Made by a program: the position numbers and the translations under genes. A stretch of 31,981 bases of DNA from Mycolicibacterium malmesburyense (GTDB taxonomy: Bacteria; Actinomycetota; Actinomycetes; Mycobacteriales; Mycobacteriaceae). The stretch spans positions 1 through 31,981 of the forward strand of contig NZ_CVTB01000277.1 of NCBI RefSeq assembly GCF_001050015.1, written 5' to 3'. The notes beneath the pieces are model-generated. The model was not told the origin of the DNA, made no database searches, and saw only the letters and a program-made list of their open reading frames with translations. This document shows positions 8,249 to 17,426 of this stretch, piece after piece; within the stretch, counting starts at the first letter, position 1; the number at the start of each line of letters is the position of its first letter.

Positions 8249-8944
8249 ATGGCAAAGCAGAACGCCTGGCTGGCGGCGGCGTTGGCGTCCCTCACCGGGG
8301 TCGCGATGTACCGCGCCCACGTGCGGCCATGGATCTACACGTGGGGCGCGACCGAGCCGGAGATGACCGCCGAGTTGCCCGGGGACGAGTTGGTGCCAAC
8401 GGGTGCTCCCCGCACAACACGGGCGGTGACGATTGAGGCGCCCATCGATTGCGTGTGGTCCTGGCTGGTTCAGATGGGTGAGGACCGCGCGGGGTTCTAC
8501 AGCTACTCATTTCTCGAAAGAGCCGTCGGCGCGGAGATCCAGAATGCGGACTGCATCCATCCGGAGTGGCAGGACTTGCGCGTGGGCGACACCGTGTGGC
8601 TGGCGCAACGGTACGGCGACATGGGCCGGCAGGTGGTGGCCGCGATCGAGCCCCAGGCTTACCTGGTGCTGGTGTCGCCGGACGACTTCGCGCGGCTGCG
8701 ACGTGGGGCCAAGGCGAGCGGCTCCTGGGCCTTCCACCTCCGCCGCACGGGCAGCTGTACGCGCCTGCTGGTCAGGGGCAGTGGGGGTGCGGTAGGGCAC
8801 GCCCTGTTCGACGTTCCCCACTTCGTCATGGAGCAGAAGATGCTGCGTGGTGTTCGAGATCGGGCGCAGGACGAGGCGGCGAACGAACGCACGATGGCGA
8901 CGGTGCGCGAGTTGCCACATGAGCGAATCGCAGCACCCGGCTAA
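8249..8944 (+). CDS. SRPBCC (START/Bet v1-like) family protein with N-terminal membrane helix
   Basis: A 231-residue protein. An N-terminal hydrophobic helix (about residues 6-22, NAWLAAALASLTGVAMY) suggests a membrane anchor or uncleaved signal. The rest has SRPBCC features: RAVTIEAPIDCVWSWLVQMGEDRAGFYSY near 54-82, the conserved WxWLxQ-type helix, and a long C-terminal helix after HFVMEQKM. The family binds hydrophobic ligands in a deep pocket; the ligand here is unknown. It is transcribed away from the FabH-like pair from a shared DosR-like site and lies 69 bp upstream of the sensor kinase, probably in the same transcript. Lipid or polyketide-like product handling with the FabH pair would be an inference from position only. 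Confidence 0.75.
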   Translation: MAKQNAWLAAALASLTGVAMYRAHVRPWIYTWGATEPEMTAELPGDELVPTGAPRTTRAVTIEAPIDCVWSWLVQMGEDRAGFYSYSFLERAVGAEIQNADCIHPEWQDLRVGDTVWLAQRYGDMGRQVVAAIEPQAYLVLVSPDDFARLRRGAKASGSWAFHLRRTGSCTRLLVRGSGGAVGHALFDVPHFVMEQKMLRGVRDRAQDEAANERTMATVRELPHERIAAPG

Positions 8945-10738
<1,794 letters not shown>

Positions 10739-10750
10739 GGCCGGGTCGGT

Positions 10751-11191
10751 TCAGGACGAGGACGCTGCTTGGTACTCCGGCAGGCCGGGTTCCCGGAACC
10801 GGCGGCCGGTCATCTTCTCGGTCCGGATCCGCACGAAGTGATCCCGGTGACCGTCGACCCACGGCTGGATGAACGATCCCGAAACCTCCAGCAGGTCATC
10901 GACGTTCGTGATGGGTTCGGCGTGGCCAACGACGGTGACACTCCAGCCGGTCCGGAGATCAGCGTCGAGGTCGTCGGCCTGGAAGGCCACGACCTGTTTG
11001 TCGGTGGCCGCGGAGAGCTTCGGTCCGCCGGCGACCCGGATCACCACGTCGTCCTGCCACAGCCGGAAATTGACCGGCTGCACCGCGGGCAGAGCGTCCT
11101 CGGTGAAGACCAGTCGGCCCACCCGCACGCCCTGCAACAAGTCCAGGCACTGCCTGCGGTTGAGGCTTTCCAGTTCGTGTCCTTTGGTCAT
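10751..11191 (-). CDS. PPOX-family (split-barrel) protein downstream of tgs1
   Basis: A 146-residue flavin-binding-barrel-fold protein of the pyridoxamine-5'-phosphate-oxidase-like superfamily. Visible features are QCLDLLQGVRVGRLVFTEDALP, the PVNF strand, GGPKLSAATDKQVVAFQADD, a GWSVTVVGHAEP strand and HFVRIRTEKMTGRRF. It is a distant paralogue of the 2666-3100 gene. ATG 11191 is chosen because AGGAGG lies nine bases upstream; ATG 11197, which overlaps the tgs1 stop as TGATG, has only three bases of spacing. Either way translation is coupled to tgs1. In M. tuberculosis tgs1 (Rv3130c) also precedes a PPOX-fold gene, so the pairing is old. Cofactor and substrate are not evident. Confidence 0.87.
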   Translation of the reverse strand: MTKGHELESLNRRQCLDLLQGVRVGRLVFTEDALPAVQPVNFRLWQDDVVIRVAGGPKLSAATDKQVVAFQADDLDADLRTGWSVTVVGHAEPITNVDDLLEVSGSFIQPWVDGHRDHFVRIRTEKMTGRRFREPGLPEYQAASSS

Positions 11192-11196
11192 CGTCA

Positions 11197-12603
11197 TCAG
11201 CCTCCTTGGACCAGAGCCAGCGTGCCGACGGGGGTGCACCGCCAGTGGCCGACACTTAAGTCGGCCAGACGGGCCACGGCTCGCTCGATACCCTCGGCGA
11301 GTTCGTTGACGTCAGGTGCGGCGTCGTAGTCGCCGATGATGCCGAACGCGAGGTGGTCGGCGTAGCTCAAAATCGCGATGCCGGTCCGCAACCGAAGGGC
11401 CAGTGGCGGAATCGGCAGCAACCGGATCACCTCGCGGCCCTTGAGCCGCAACCGCTTACGAGGGCCGGGGACGTTCGTCGCCAACGTCGCGACGCCGCGC
11501 TGAGGAAGCCGGGTCAGCGTGCGCACGGTCCACGCCGTCAGCGGGAAGGGAAGCGCGTTCGCCGCCGAGACGAAGAGATTTCCGGCCTCGCGCTGTCCGC
11601 TCGCTTTGGATCTGCTCAGCCGGGTGTGCACGGTCTGCAGCTGCTGGATCGGGTCGGTCTTGTCGACGGGAAGGTAGGGCAGCATCACCGAGACGCGGTT
11701 GTCGGGGTCGCCGGTCGCATCGGCGGACCGTACCGACACCGGCACCAGGGTGCGCAGCGCGGTGCGCCGGGGCTTCTCCCCGCGGCGCATCAGAATCGTA
11801 CGGAAGCTGTCGGTGATCGCCGCGAGCGCGACATCGTTGACGGTGACATCGAATCGCTCACAGATGCGGTACACGTCCGGCAGCGACACCTCGACCGAGG
11901 CGTAGCGGCGCATGTCGGTCACCGGACCGGTCAACGACGAAGCGGGGGTCGGCCGCAGAAGTCCGCCGGCGATCTCGGCGGCGCCGTGCAGCGCTTGGGT
12001 TGCGGCGGAGGTCACGTTGCGAGACGTCCGCCACGCGGAAGTCATCCAGTCGATCGGGTTGAGGGACACGGCGGGCAGGCGCGGGCCTTTCGGTACCGCC
12101 GGTGCGGCGCGAAGCGTCCTCGCGATCGTCTTGCCGTCACCGTCGCACAGGTGCGCCAGCAGATGCGTCGCCGCGATCCCGTCGGCGATGCAGTGGTGGA
12201 CCTTCATCAGCACCGCCCACCGGTTGTGCGCCAGACCGTCGACGATCCAGCATTCCCACAGCGGGCGGTCGCGGTCCAGGCGGCGCTCCATGACTTCGGC
12301 GGCCCAGCGGAACAGCGTCGCATCATCGCCCGGTCGCGGCAGCGCCGCCCGGCGGATGTGATGCGAGACGTCGACCCGCGCATGGTCGACCCACTCGGGG
12401 GCCTCGAGGTCGAGCGGATGGGTGCGCAGCACCTGCCGAAAGCGCGGTACCGACAGCGCCCGTTCACCGAGATCGGCTGCCAGCGAACCGAATTCAGGCA
12501 TGGGCCCAGCGAGCACGGCGATGGCGCCGATCGCCAGGCTCACATGAGGATCGGAGTCCTCGGCCTGAAGGAATCCCGCGTCCAGCGTGGTGAGCTGCTC
12601 CAT
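11197..12603 (-). CDS. tgs1: Wax ester synthase / diacylglycerol acyltransferase (Tgs1 type)
   Basis: A 468-residue WS/DGAT enzyme that forms triacylglycerol from diacylglycerol and acyl-CoA at the membrane or lipid-body surface. It has the active-site motif HHCIADG at 136-142, the N-terminal LTTLDAGFLQAED, RLDRDRPLWE, and the C-terminal TNVPGPRKRL motif. Sequence and length are close to M. tuberculosis Tgs1 (Rv3130c, 463 residues), the main hypoxia-induced TAG synthase. A DosR-like box lies at 12638-12653, overlapping the fdxA stop and centred about 42 bp before this ATG. GACAGT ends six bases before the ATG, so a leaderless transcript separate from fdxA is possible. GAAGG sits only one base from the ATG, too close for a normal ribosome-binding site. 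The PPOX gene follows in the same transcript. Confidence 0.93.
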   Translation of the reverse strand: MEQLTTLDAGFLQAEDSDPHVSLAIGAIAVLAGPMPEFGSLAADLGERALSVPRFRQVLRTHPLDLEAPEWVDHARVDVSHHIRRAALPRPGDDATLFRWAAEVMERRLDRDRPLWECWIVDGLAHNRWAVLMKVHHCIADGIAATHLLAHLCDGDGKTIARTLRAAPAVPKGPRLPAVSLNPIDWMTSAWRTSRNVTSAATQALHGAAEIAGGLLRPTPASSLTGPVTDMRRYASVEVSLPDVYRICERFDVTVNDVALAAITDSFRTILMRRGEKPRRTALRTLVPVSVRSADATGDPDNRVSVMLPYLPVDKTDPIQQLQTVHTRLSRSKASGQREAGNLFVSAANALPFPLTAWTVRTLTRLPQRGVATLATNVPGPRKRLRLKGREVIRLLPIPPLALRLRTGIAILSYADHLAFGIIGDYDAAPDVNELAEGIERAVARLADLSVGHWRCTPVGTLALVQGG

Positions 12604-12637
12604 GCCTTCACTGTCGGCGATCGACGGGCGCGGGGGT

Positions 12638-12653
12638 AGGGCAATAGGTCCTT
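12638..12653. promoter_or_regulatory. DosR-like box upstream of tgs1, overlapping the fdxA stop
   Basis: Read on the minus strand this is AAGGACCTATTGCCCT, with GGAC and CCC half-sites but a poor centre (about 9 of 14 to the core). Its spacing to the tgs1 ATG equals that of the stronger boxes to their genes, which is the main reason to list it. Confidence 0.4.
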
Positions 12654-12996
12654 ACTTCACCCGCGGCGGCATCGCCGCGACCAGCGGCGTGTCCACGCCG
12701 ACCGGGCCTAGCTCGGTGGCGCCGCCGGGCGTGCCCAGCGGGGCGTCGCGGCCGGACAGGATCTCCGAGAAGAAGGCGGCGTTGTCGGCTTGGTGGCGCC
12801 GCTCGTCGTCGGGCAGGTCGGTCTCGAAGTAGATCGCATCCTCTTCGCACGCGAGTTTGCACGCGCCGCAGTCCACGCATTCGTCGGGATTGATGTACAG
12901 CGATCTCGCGCCTTCATAGATGCAGTCGACCGGGCACTCCGGCACACATGACTTGTGCATCATGTCCACGCACGCACTGCTGATCACGTAGGTCAT
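12652..12996 (-). CDS. fdxA: Seven-iron ferredoxin FdxA
   Basis: A 114-residue ferredoxin, the same length as M. tuberculosis FdxA (Rv2007c). Cysteines C9, C17 and C21 (CVDMMHKSCVPEC) and C40, C43, C46, C50 (CVDCGACKLAC) fit one [3Fe-4S] and one [4Fe-4S] cluster; an extra C25 is also present. The C-terminal part (DNAAFFSEILSGRDAPLG, GPVGVDTPLVA) is typical of the family. It acts as a low-potential electron carrier; the partner is unknown, and a redox link to the hydrogenase or cytochromes is inference. The frame is open upstream to 13221, but that part crosses the divergent promoter. ATG 12996 follows TACACT by six bases, suggesting a leaderless message. Two DosR-like boxes lie directly upstream. 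Confidence 0.95.
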   Translation of the reverse strand: MTYVISSACVDMMHKSCVPECPVDCIYEGARSLYINPDECVDCGACKLACEEDAIYFETDLPDDERRHQADNAAFFSEILSGRDAPLGTPGGATELGPVGVDTPLVAAMPPRVK

Positions 12997-13002
12997 GGCC
13001 GC

Positions 13003-13008
13003 AGTGTA
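13003..13008 (-). promoter_or_regulatory. -10 element of a probable leaderless fdxA transcript
   Basis: On the minus strand TACACT fits TANNNT and ends six bases (GCGGCC) before the fdxA ATG. No Shine-Dalgarno is visible. The nearer DosR-like box is centred about 44 bp upstream of the ATG. Confidence 0.5.
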
Positions 13009-13030
13009 GGAATCGCCGCGTGCGATCGTC

Positions 13031-13050
13031 GCGGGCCGAAGGCCCGTTGA
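13031..13050. promoter_or_regulatory. Proximal DosR-like box of fdxA
   Basis: GCGGGCCGAAGGCCCGTTGA contains a GGGCC-n-GGCCC inverted repeat. It is a weak match to the box core but lies exactly one 20-bp step from the strong box beside it. Confidence 0.45.
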
Positions 13051-13070
13051 TTCGAGGACCAAAGTCCCTG
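13051..13070. promoter_or_regulatory. Strong DosR-like box between fdxA and the TMEM175-like gene
   Basis: TTCGAGGACCAAAGTCCCTG matches the 20-bp palindromic consensus TTSGGGACTWWAGTCCCSAA well: TTC, GGAC, AAAGTCCC. It is the best such site in the window. Its centre is about 64 bp from the fdxA ATG and 66 bp from the divergent GTG at 13127. Confidence 0.75.
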
Positions 13071-13126
13071 CCGCGGTGCGGCGGAACGGTCCCCTCCGCA
13101 CGCCGGCGGAGGGATACTGATCCACT

Positions 13127-13783
13127 GTGGCGGCTGACCGGGCCGAGGCTGCTCGGCCCTCCGGGTACCGGACGACCCGAATGGAAGCGTTCAGCGATGG
13201 TGTGTTCGCCATCGCGATCACTCTGTTGGTGCTCGAAATCGGTGTGCCCGACGGCTCCGAGGCTGACCTGCTGGGTGCCGTAGCCCGCCAGTGGCCGTCG
13301 TACCTGACCTACCTGGTGAGCTTCTCGACGATCGGCGCAGTGTGGCTGGAACACTCGGTGATCACCGAGTTTCTGGAGCGTGCCACCCCCGCGCTCATCC
13401 GACTGAACCTGCTGCTGCTGTTGCTCGTTTCATTTCTGCCGTTCCCCACCCGGCTGCTGGGCGACTACATGGGCGAAAGCGACGCCCAACGGGTGGCGGT
13501 GACCGTCTACGGCATCAATCTCCTGCTGGTGGCCGGGGTGGTCTCGTTGATGTGGCGGTATGCGGTGTGGCAGCGCTTGATCCGGACCGAAGCGGCCGAC
13601 GCGGATGTCAAACTCATCACCAAGAGGCTCACGCCCGGGCTGGCGGGGTACGCGGTGTTCATCGCGGCCGGGGTGTTCTTCCCGATCGTCGCGGTCTTCG
13701 GTTACCTGGTGATCGCGGTGTATTTCATCGTTCCCTTCGCTGCGCTGCGGGGAGCCAGACGCGCGGGCCGATCCAAGGAGTGA
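13127..13783 (+). CDS. TMEM175-family (DUF1211) integral membrane potassium channel-like protein
   Basis: A 218-residue membrane protein with the family signature FSDGVFAIA (22-30) preceded by an Arg at 18, in the first transmembrane helix. Several more hydrophobic helices follow (about 55-75, 88-105, 120-140, 168-205). Bacterial TMEM175 proteins of this size form tetrameric K+-permeable channels in the cytoplasmic membrane. The start is GTG 13127; GGAGGG lies 13 bases upstream, which is long, and a weak -10 (TACTGA) ends six bases before it, so leaderless initiation is possible. ATG 13181 is internal to the signature region and too late. It ends eight bases before the GH3 gene, so the two are probably co-transcribed. 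Control from the shared fdxA promoter is plausible but unproven. Confidence 0.85.
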   Translation: MAADRAEAARPSGYRTTRMEAFSDGVFAIAITLLVLEIGVPDGSEADLLGAVARQWPSYLTYLVSFSTIGAVWLEHSVITEFLERATPALIRLNLLLLLLVSFLPFPTRLLGDYMGESDAQRVAVTVYGINLLLVAGVVSLMWRYAVWQRLIRTEAADADVKLITKRLTPGLAGYAVFIAAGVFFPIVAVFGYLVIAVYFIVPFAALRGARRAGRSKE

Positions 13784-13791
13784 ACCACGCT

Positions 13792-16203
13792 GTGACGGCA
13801 GATCCCATGGCGCGTGCGGAAGACCTGCTGGAGCGGATGACGCTCGACGAGAAGGCGATGCAACTGTCGTCGGTGTTCCCGCTGGCGCTCTTCACGCCCG
13901 AGGGAACCAACCGCGGCAAGCTCGACTCGCTTATCGGGAACGGGATCGGACACGTCTGCGCCCTCGGTCTGATCGGCCACAAGGCGCCCGTCGCTCTGGC
14001 GAAGGCAGTCAACGCGATTCAGCACTACCTGGTGACGGAGACCCGACTGAGAATCCCGGCGATCTTTCACAACGAGGCGATGAGCGGCGTGGTGGCACCG
14101 GGCTTCACCGCGTTTCCGACGCCGATCGCGATGGCCGCCGCGTGGGACACCGCGGCGGTGCAGGAGTTGACCGATCTGCTTCGCCGCCAGCTCCGCTCGG
14201 CCGGGCTGCGCCAGGCGTTGGGGCCGGTGATGGACATCGCCCGCGACGCCCGATGGGGCAGAATCGGCGAAACCTTCGGCGAGGACCCCTATCTCGTGAG
14301 CGCGATGAGCGTCGCGTACACCCGCGGTCTGCAGTCCGACAACCTGGCACACGGCGTTTCCGCGACCGGAAAGCACTTCGTCGGCTACGGGGTCACCGAA
14401 GGTGGGCAGAACATGGCGGCGACCGCCGTCGGGCCCCGCGACCTTCACGACGTCTACGCCCGGCCGTTCGAAGCCGCCATCCGGTTGGCGGGGCTGGCGA
14501 GCGTGATGCCCAGTTACAGCGAGTTCGACGGCGTTCCGGTGTCCGCCTCGCATGCGCTGTTGACGACGCTGCTCCGGGACAGGCTGGGATTCACCGGGAC
14601 GACCGTTTCCGACTACGTGGCCGTCCAATTCCTGCAGACGCGGCAGCGAGTCGCCGAAACCGCCCAGGACGCCGGCGTTCTGGCACTCGCGGCCGGTATG
14701 GATGTCGAGATGCCGGAAGTCTTCGGTTACGGCGAGGAGTTGGCCGACGCCGTGCGGCGGGGCCGGATCGCCGAGCCGGTGGTGGACCGGTCGGTGCTGC
14801 GCGTGCTGCGCGACAAGTTCGCGCTCGGACTGTTCGACGACCCGTACGTTCCCGAAGATCCGATCGTCGTCAACACCGTTGCGAGCGAGGGCGCCGATCT
14901 CTCGGCGCGGATGGCGGCGCGGGCGGTGACGCTTCTCAAGAACGACGACGACCTGCTGCCGTTGAGTACGGACATCGGGCGGATCGCCGTCGTCGGTCCG
15001 CACGCCGATGATGTGGCGGCGGGGTTCTCCACCTATTCGTTCGCCGATGCGGTCAAGATGTTCGAGGCGCGGGCCACCGGCGGCGAAACCGCCATCGCGG
15101 GAATCGAACTCGGCGGCGACGTGCCGCACGAGGCGATCATGGCGATCGCGGGCGAACTCGGGCCCGTGTTCGCCGAAGACCGCCGCGCCTATATCGAGTC
15201 CGGATACTCGGCCCTCTCGCTCGCGGACGCCGTCCGGCGGGTCGTGCCTGGCGCGGAGGTGGTCGCCGTGGCCGGCACCGGGGTCACGCCCGCCGAGCCG
15301 GTCGACATCGCGGCCGCCGTCGCCGCGGCCGAGGACGCCGATGTTGTCATCCTGGCCGTCGGTGGACGGTCGTCGTGGTCCGGCGAACGCACCGAGGGGG
15401 AGGGCTCCGACACCGCCGACATCGCCCTGCCCGCCCAGCAGGTCGCGCTGATCGAGGCCGTGCGTGGGGTGGGAAAGCCGACGGTGACCGTGCTCTCGAT
15501 GGGCAGGCCGTATGCGCTCGGCGGCGCTGTCGGCGAACTGCCCGCAGTGCTGACGGCCTACTACGCCGGCCCCCATCAGGCCACCGCGATCGCCGACGCG
15601 ATCTTCGGCATCGCGAATCCCGCTGGGAAGCTTCCCTTCACGATGCCGCGGCACGCCGGGCAGGTGCCGATCCATTCCGGCCAGAAGACCGGCAGCGGTT
15701 ACCGGCGCACCGATGCCGACCCCCACACCGGCTACCTCGACATGCCGGCCACGCCGCTGTACGCCTTCGGCCACGGCCTGAGCTACACGACGTTCGCGTA
15801 CGGTCCCTTGGAGCTCGGCGGCGACACCGTCGATGCGGCCGGCGCCGCGACCGCGTCCGTCGTCGTCACCAACTCCGGGCGGCGACGCGGAACCGAGGTC
15901 GTGCAGCTGTACGCCGCCGACACCGCGGCCGGTGTGACCTTGCCCGCACAACAGCTCGTCGGGTTCGCCCGCGTCGACCTGGAACCGGGTGCATCCCGGT
16001 CGGTGACCTTCACGCTGCCGATGAGTGTGCTTGCGTACACCGGTATTTCGGGTGCTCTCGTCATGGAGCCGGGGCCGGTGGAGTTGAGCGTGGGCACGAG
16101 CTCGGCGGACATCCGAGCTCGTGCCACGGTCACGGTCACCGGCGAGACGCGCGCCTTCCGTCCAGACGAGCGCGCGTTCTTCTCGTCCGTGGCGGTCGGC
16201 TGA
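13792..16203 (+). CDS. Glycoside hydrolase family 3 beta-glucosidase/beta-xylosidase
   Basis: An 803-residue GH3 enzyme expected to remove beta-linked glucose or xylose. The N-terminal (beta/alpha)8 domain shows GPVMDIARDARWGRIGETFGEDP (144-166), KHFVGYG (194-200) and the nucleophile Asp in TVSDY (D274). The second alpha/beta domain carries VTLLKND and the acid/base region SGERTEGEGSDTADIALP. A C-terminal fibronectin-III-like domain ends the protein (ELSVGTSS). There is no signal peptide or membrane helix, so a cytoplasmic site is likely. GTG 13792 has AAGGAG 11 bases upstream; GTG 13780 overlaps the previous stop but lacks space for a ribosome-binding site. The frame is open back to 13291, inside the channel gene, and this is an artefact of high GC. 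It converges on the DoxX gene with one base between the stops. Confidence 0.9.
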   Translation: MTADPMARAEDLLERMTLDEKAMQLSSVFPLALFTPEGTNRGKLDSLIGNGIGHVCALGLIGHKAPVALAKAVNAIQHYLVTETRLRIPAIFHNEAMSGVVAPGFTAFPTPIAMAAAWDTAAVQELTDLLRRQLRSAGLRQALGPVMDIARDARWGRIGETFGEDPYLVSAMSVAYTRGLQSDNLAHGVSATGKHFVGYGVTEGGQNMAATAVGPRDLHDVYARPFEAAIRLAGLASVMPSYSEFDGVPVSASHALLTTLLRDRLGFTGTTVSDYVAVQFLQTRQRVAETAQDAGVLALAAGMDVEMPEVFGYGEELADAVRRGRIAEPVVDRSVLRVLRDKFALGLFDDPYVPEDPIVVNTVASEGADLSARMAARAVTLLKNDDDLLPLSTDIGRIAVVGPHADDVAAGFSTYSFADAVKMFEARATGGETAIAGIELGGDVPHEAIMAIAGELGPVFAEDRRAYIESGYSALSLADAVRRVVPGAEVVAVAGTGVTPAEPVDIAAAVAAAEDADVVILAVGGRSSWSGERTEGEGSDTADIALPAQQVALIEAVRGVGKPTVTVLSMGRPYALGGAVGELPAVLTAYYAGPHQATAIADAIFGIANPAGKLPFTMPRHAGQVPIHSGQKTGSGYRRTDADPHTGYLDMPATPLYAFGHGLSYTTFAYGPLELGGDTVDAAGAATASVVVTNSGRRRGTEVVQLYAADTAAGVTLPAQQLVGFARVDLEPGASRSVTFTLPMSVLAYTGISGALVMEPGPVELSVGTSSADIRARATVTVTGETRAFRPDERAFFSSVAVG

Positions 16204-16204
16204 C

Positions 16205-16657
16205 TCACCGCGCGGCGCGGGTGCGCACCGGGGAGTCGTACACCGAGGCCAGCAGGCCCAGCGTCAGCGCCCCCAGCAGCAGGCCGAAGTCGCGCAATGC
16301 GACGTCGAAGAACCCGGGGTAGGTCAGCAGGTTGACGATGATGCCGGCGAGCCAGGCGGCGACGACGTACGCGGCGTATCGCGGTTTGATCGCGACGGCT
16401 ATCCCGGCCACGATCTCGATCACCCCGACGATCAGCATCGTCTGGTGCGCGCCGAACGGGCTGAGGTCGGCGATCCACGGCGCGAGGTAGCCCTCCCAGT
16501 CGGTCAGCACATTGGTGAACTTGTCGAGGCCCATCACGATCGGCAGCACCGTGAACCCGACCCGCAGGACCAGATAGGCCGCGTACACGGGATCGGTGCG
16601 GGCGCGCAGGAGTGGGCTTGCAGCGTGGTCGGCCGAGGGCGCATTCGAGGTGGTCAT
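16205..16657 (-). CDS. DoxX-family membrane protein
   Basis: A 150-residue protein with four hydrophobic segments (about 26-45, 72-90, 94-112, 118-135). The features LRVGFTVLPIVMGLDKFTN near 31-49 and MLIVGVIEIVAGIAVAIKPRYAAYVVAAWLAGIIVNLL are typical of DoxX/DUF417-like proteins of the cytoplasmic membrane. The biochemical role of such proteins is poorly defined; some take part in thiol or redox-stress complexes. ATG 16657 has AAGGAA seven bases upstream; the frame begins earlier at 16681 but without a better site. It is divergent from the Cys-containing HTH regulator, which probably controls it through the palindrome at 16686-16703. Confidence 0.85.
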   Translation of the reverse strand: MTTSNAPSADHAASPLLRARTDPVYAAYLVLRVGFTVLPIVMGLDKFTNVLTDWEGYLAPWIADLSPFGAHQTMLIVGVIEIVAGIAVAIKPRYAAYVVAAWLAGIIVNLLTYPGFFDVALRDFGLLLGALTLGLLASVYDSPVRTRAAR

Positions 16658-16685
16658 GACGCCGTTCCTTTCTAGAACCAAATCT

Positions 16686-16703
16686 TGTGTTTTTTAGAAC
16701 ACA
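16686..16703. promoter_or_regulatory. Palindromic operator candidate between doxX-like and HTH genes
   Basis: TGTGTTttttagAACACA has perfect 6-bp arms around a 6-bp centre. On the minus strand it covers the expected -10 position (TGTTCT) of a promoter whose -35 is TTGACA (16719-16724), with 17 bp between. TAGAAC occurs inside it and again 22 bp away at 16673-16678. The arrangement fits autoregulation and repression of the DoxX gene by the adjacent HTH protein. Confidence 0.5.
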
Positions 16704-16737
16704 CCCGCTGGTCGGTTTTGTCAAGAGTCTTTGGTGA

Positions 16738-16743
16738 TAGAAT
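16738..16743 (+). promoter_or_regulatory. -10 element of a probable leaderless HTH regulator transcript
   Basis: TAGAAT is followed by six bases (TCGCTG) and the GTG start at 16750. No Shine-Dalgarno is present. A possible -35 (TTGTCA, 16718-16723) lies 14 bases upstream, which is short. Confidence 0.55.
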
Positions 16744-16749
16744 TCGCTG

Positions 16750-17418
16750 GTGTCTTCGCAGTTCGCCGACCCCGCCTCGGTGATGGCGCTGACCAGCCTC
16801 GATGATCCGATCCGTCGTCGGCTGCACGAGTACGTGACCGAGCGCGACGAGCCGGTGACGCGGGACGCGGCGGCCGCCGCGGTGGGGATCGGCCGCACGC
16901 TGGCCGCCTATCACCTGGACAAGCTCGCCGAGGCGGGCCTGCTCGCCGTCAGCTATCAACGGCCCGCGGGCCGCAGCGGTCCGGGAGCCGGGCGGCCGGC
17001 CAAGGTCTACTCCCGAAGCGCGGAGGAGATCGTCGTCAGCGTGCCGCCGCGCGACTACCTGCTGCTCGCCCGGCTACTGGTCGCCTCCATCGAACAGGAC
17101 GCCGCGGGAGCGGTGCGGTCGGCCCTGAGCACGGCCGCGCGCGAGACGGGCCGCCAGGCCGCACTCGAGGCGGGCGGTGACATGACGGCCGCTCTGCGCG
17201 GCTGCGGATACCTGCCCCAGGCCGACGGCGACGGCGGTATCACGCTGCGCAACTGCCCGTTTCACTCGGTGGCGAAGGACCACCTGGAGGTCGTCTGCGG
17301 GCTGAACCTCGCGCTCATCGAGGGTGTGATCGACGGCAGCTCAACGCCCGGTGCGCGCGCGGAGCTCAGCCCCCGCGAGGGCCGGTGCTGCGTGCTGGTT
17401 CGCGACGCCTCGGGCTGA
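16750..17418 (+). CDS. HTH transcriptional regulator with Cys-rich (Fe-S/metal?) C-terminal domain
   Basis: A 222-residue regulator. Residues 10-90 form a winged helix-turn-helix of the ArsR/MarR-like type (DPIRRRLHEYV, then DAAAAAVGIGRTLAAYHLDKLAEAGLL). The C-terminal part holds C152 (CGYLP), C169 (LRNCPFHSVA), C183 (VVCGLN) and C213/C214. The NCP...C pattern resembles the cluster-binding part of SufR-like regulators, which hold an Fe-S cluster, so a redox or iron-sulfur signal is likely but not proven. It is divergent from the DoxX-like gene and converges on narI with eight bases between the stops. The start is GTG 16750, apparently leaderless. Confidence 0.82.
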   Translation: MSSQFADPASVMALTSLDDPIRRRLHEYVTERDEPVTRDAAAAAVGIGRTLAAYHLDKLAEAGLLAVSYQRPAGRSGPGAGRPAKVYSRSAEEIVVSVPPRDYLLLARLLVASIEQDAAGAVRSALSTAARETGRQAALEAGGDMTAALRGCGYLPQADGDGGITLRNCPFHSVAKDHLEVVCGLNLALIEGVIDGSSTPGARAELSPREGRCCVLVRDASG

Positions 17419-17426
17419 CCCGTCGC

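Noticed and set aside
13291..13791. N-terminal extension of the GH3 frame
   Set aside because: It lies within the TMEM175-like gene and reads as a shadow; GTG 13792 follows AAGGAG.
13702..15951. 749-residue open frame antisense to the GH3 gene
   Set aside because: It mirrors codon-position GC of the GH3 gene and has no recognisable fold; GH3 catalytic motifs lie on the other strand.
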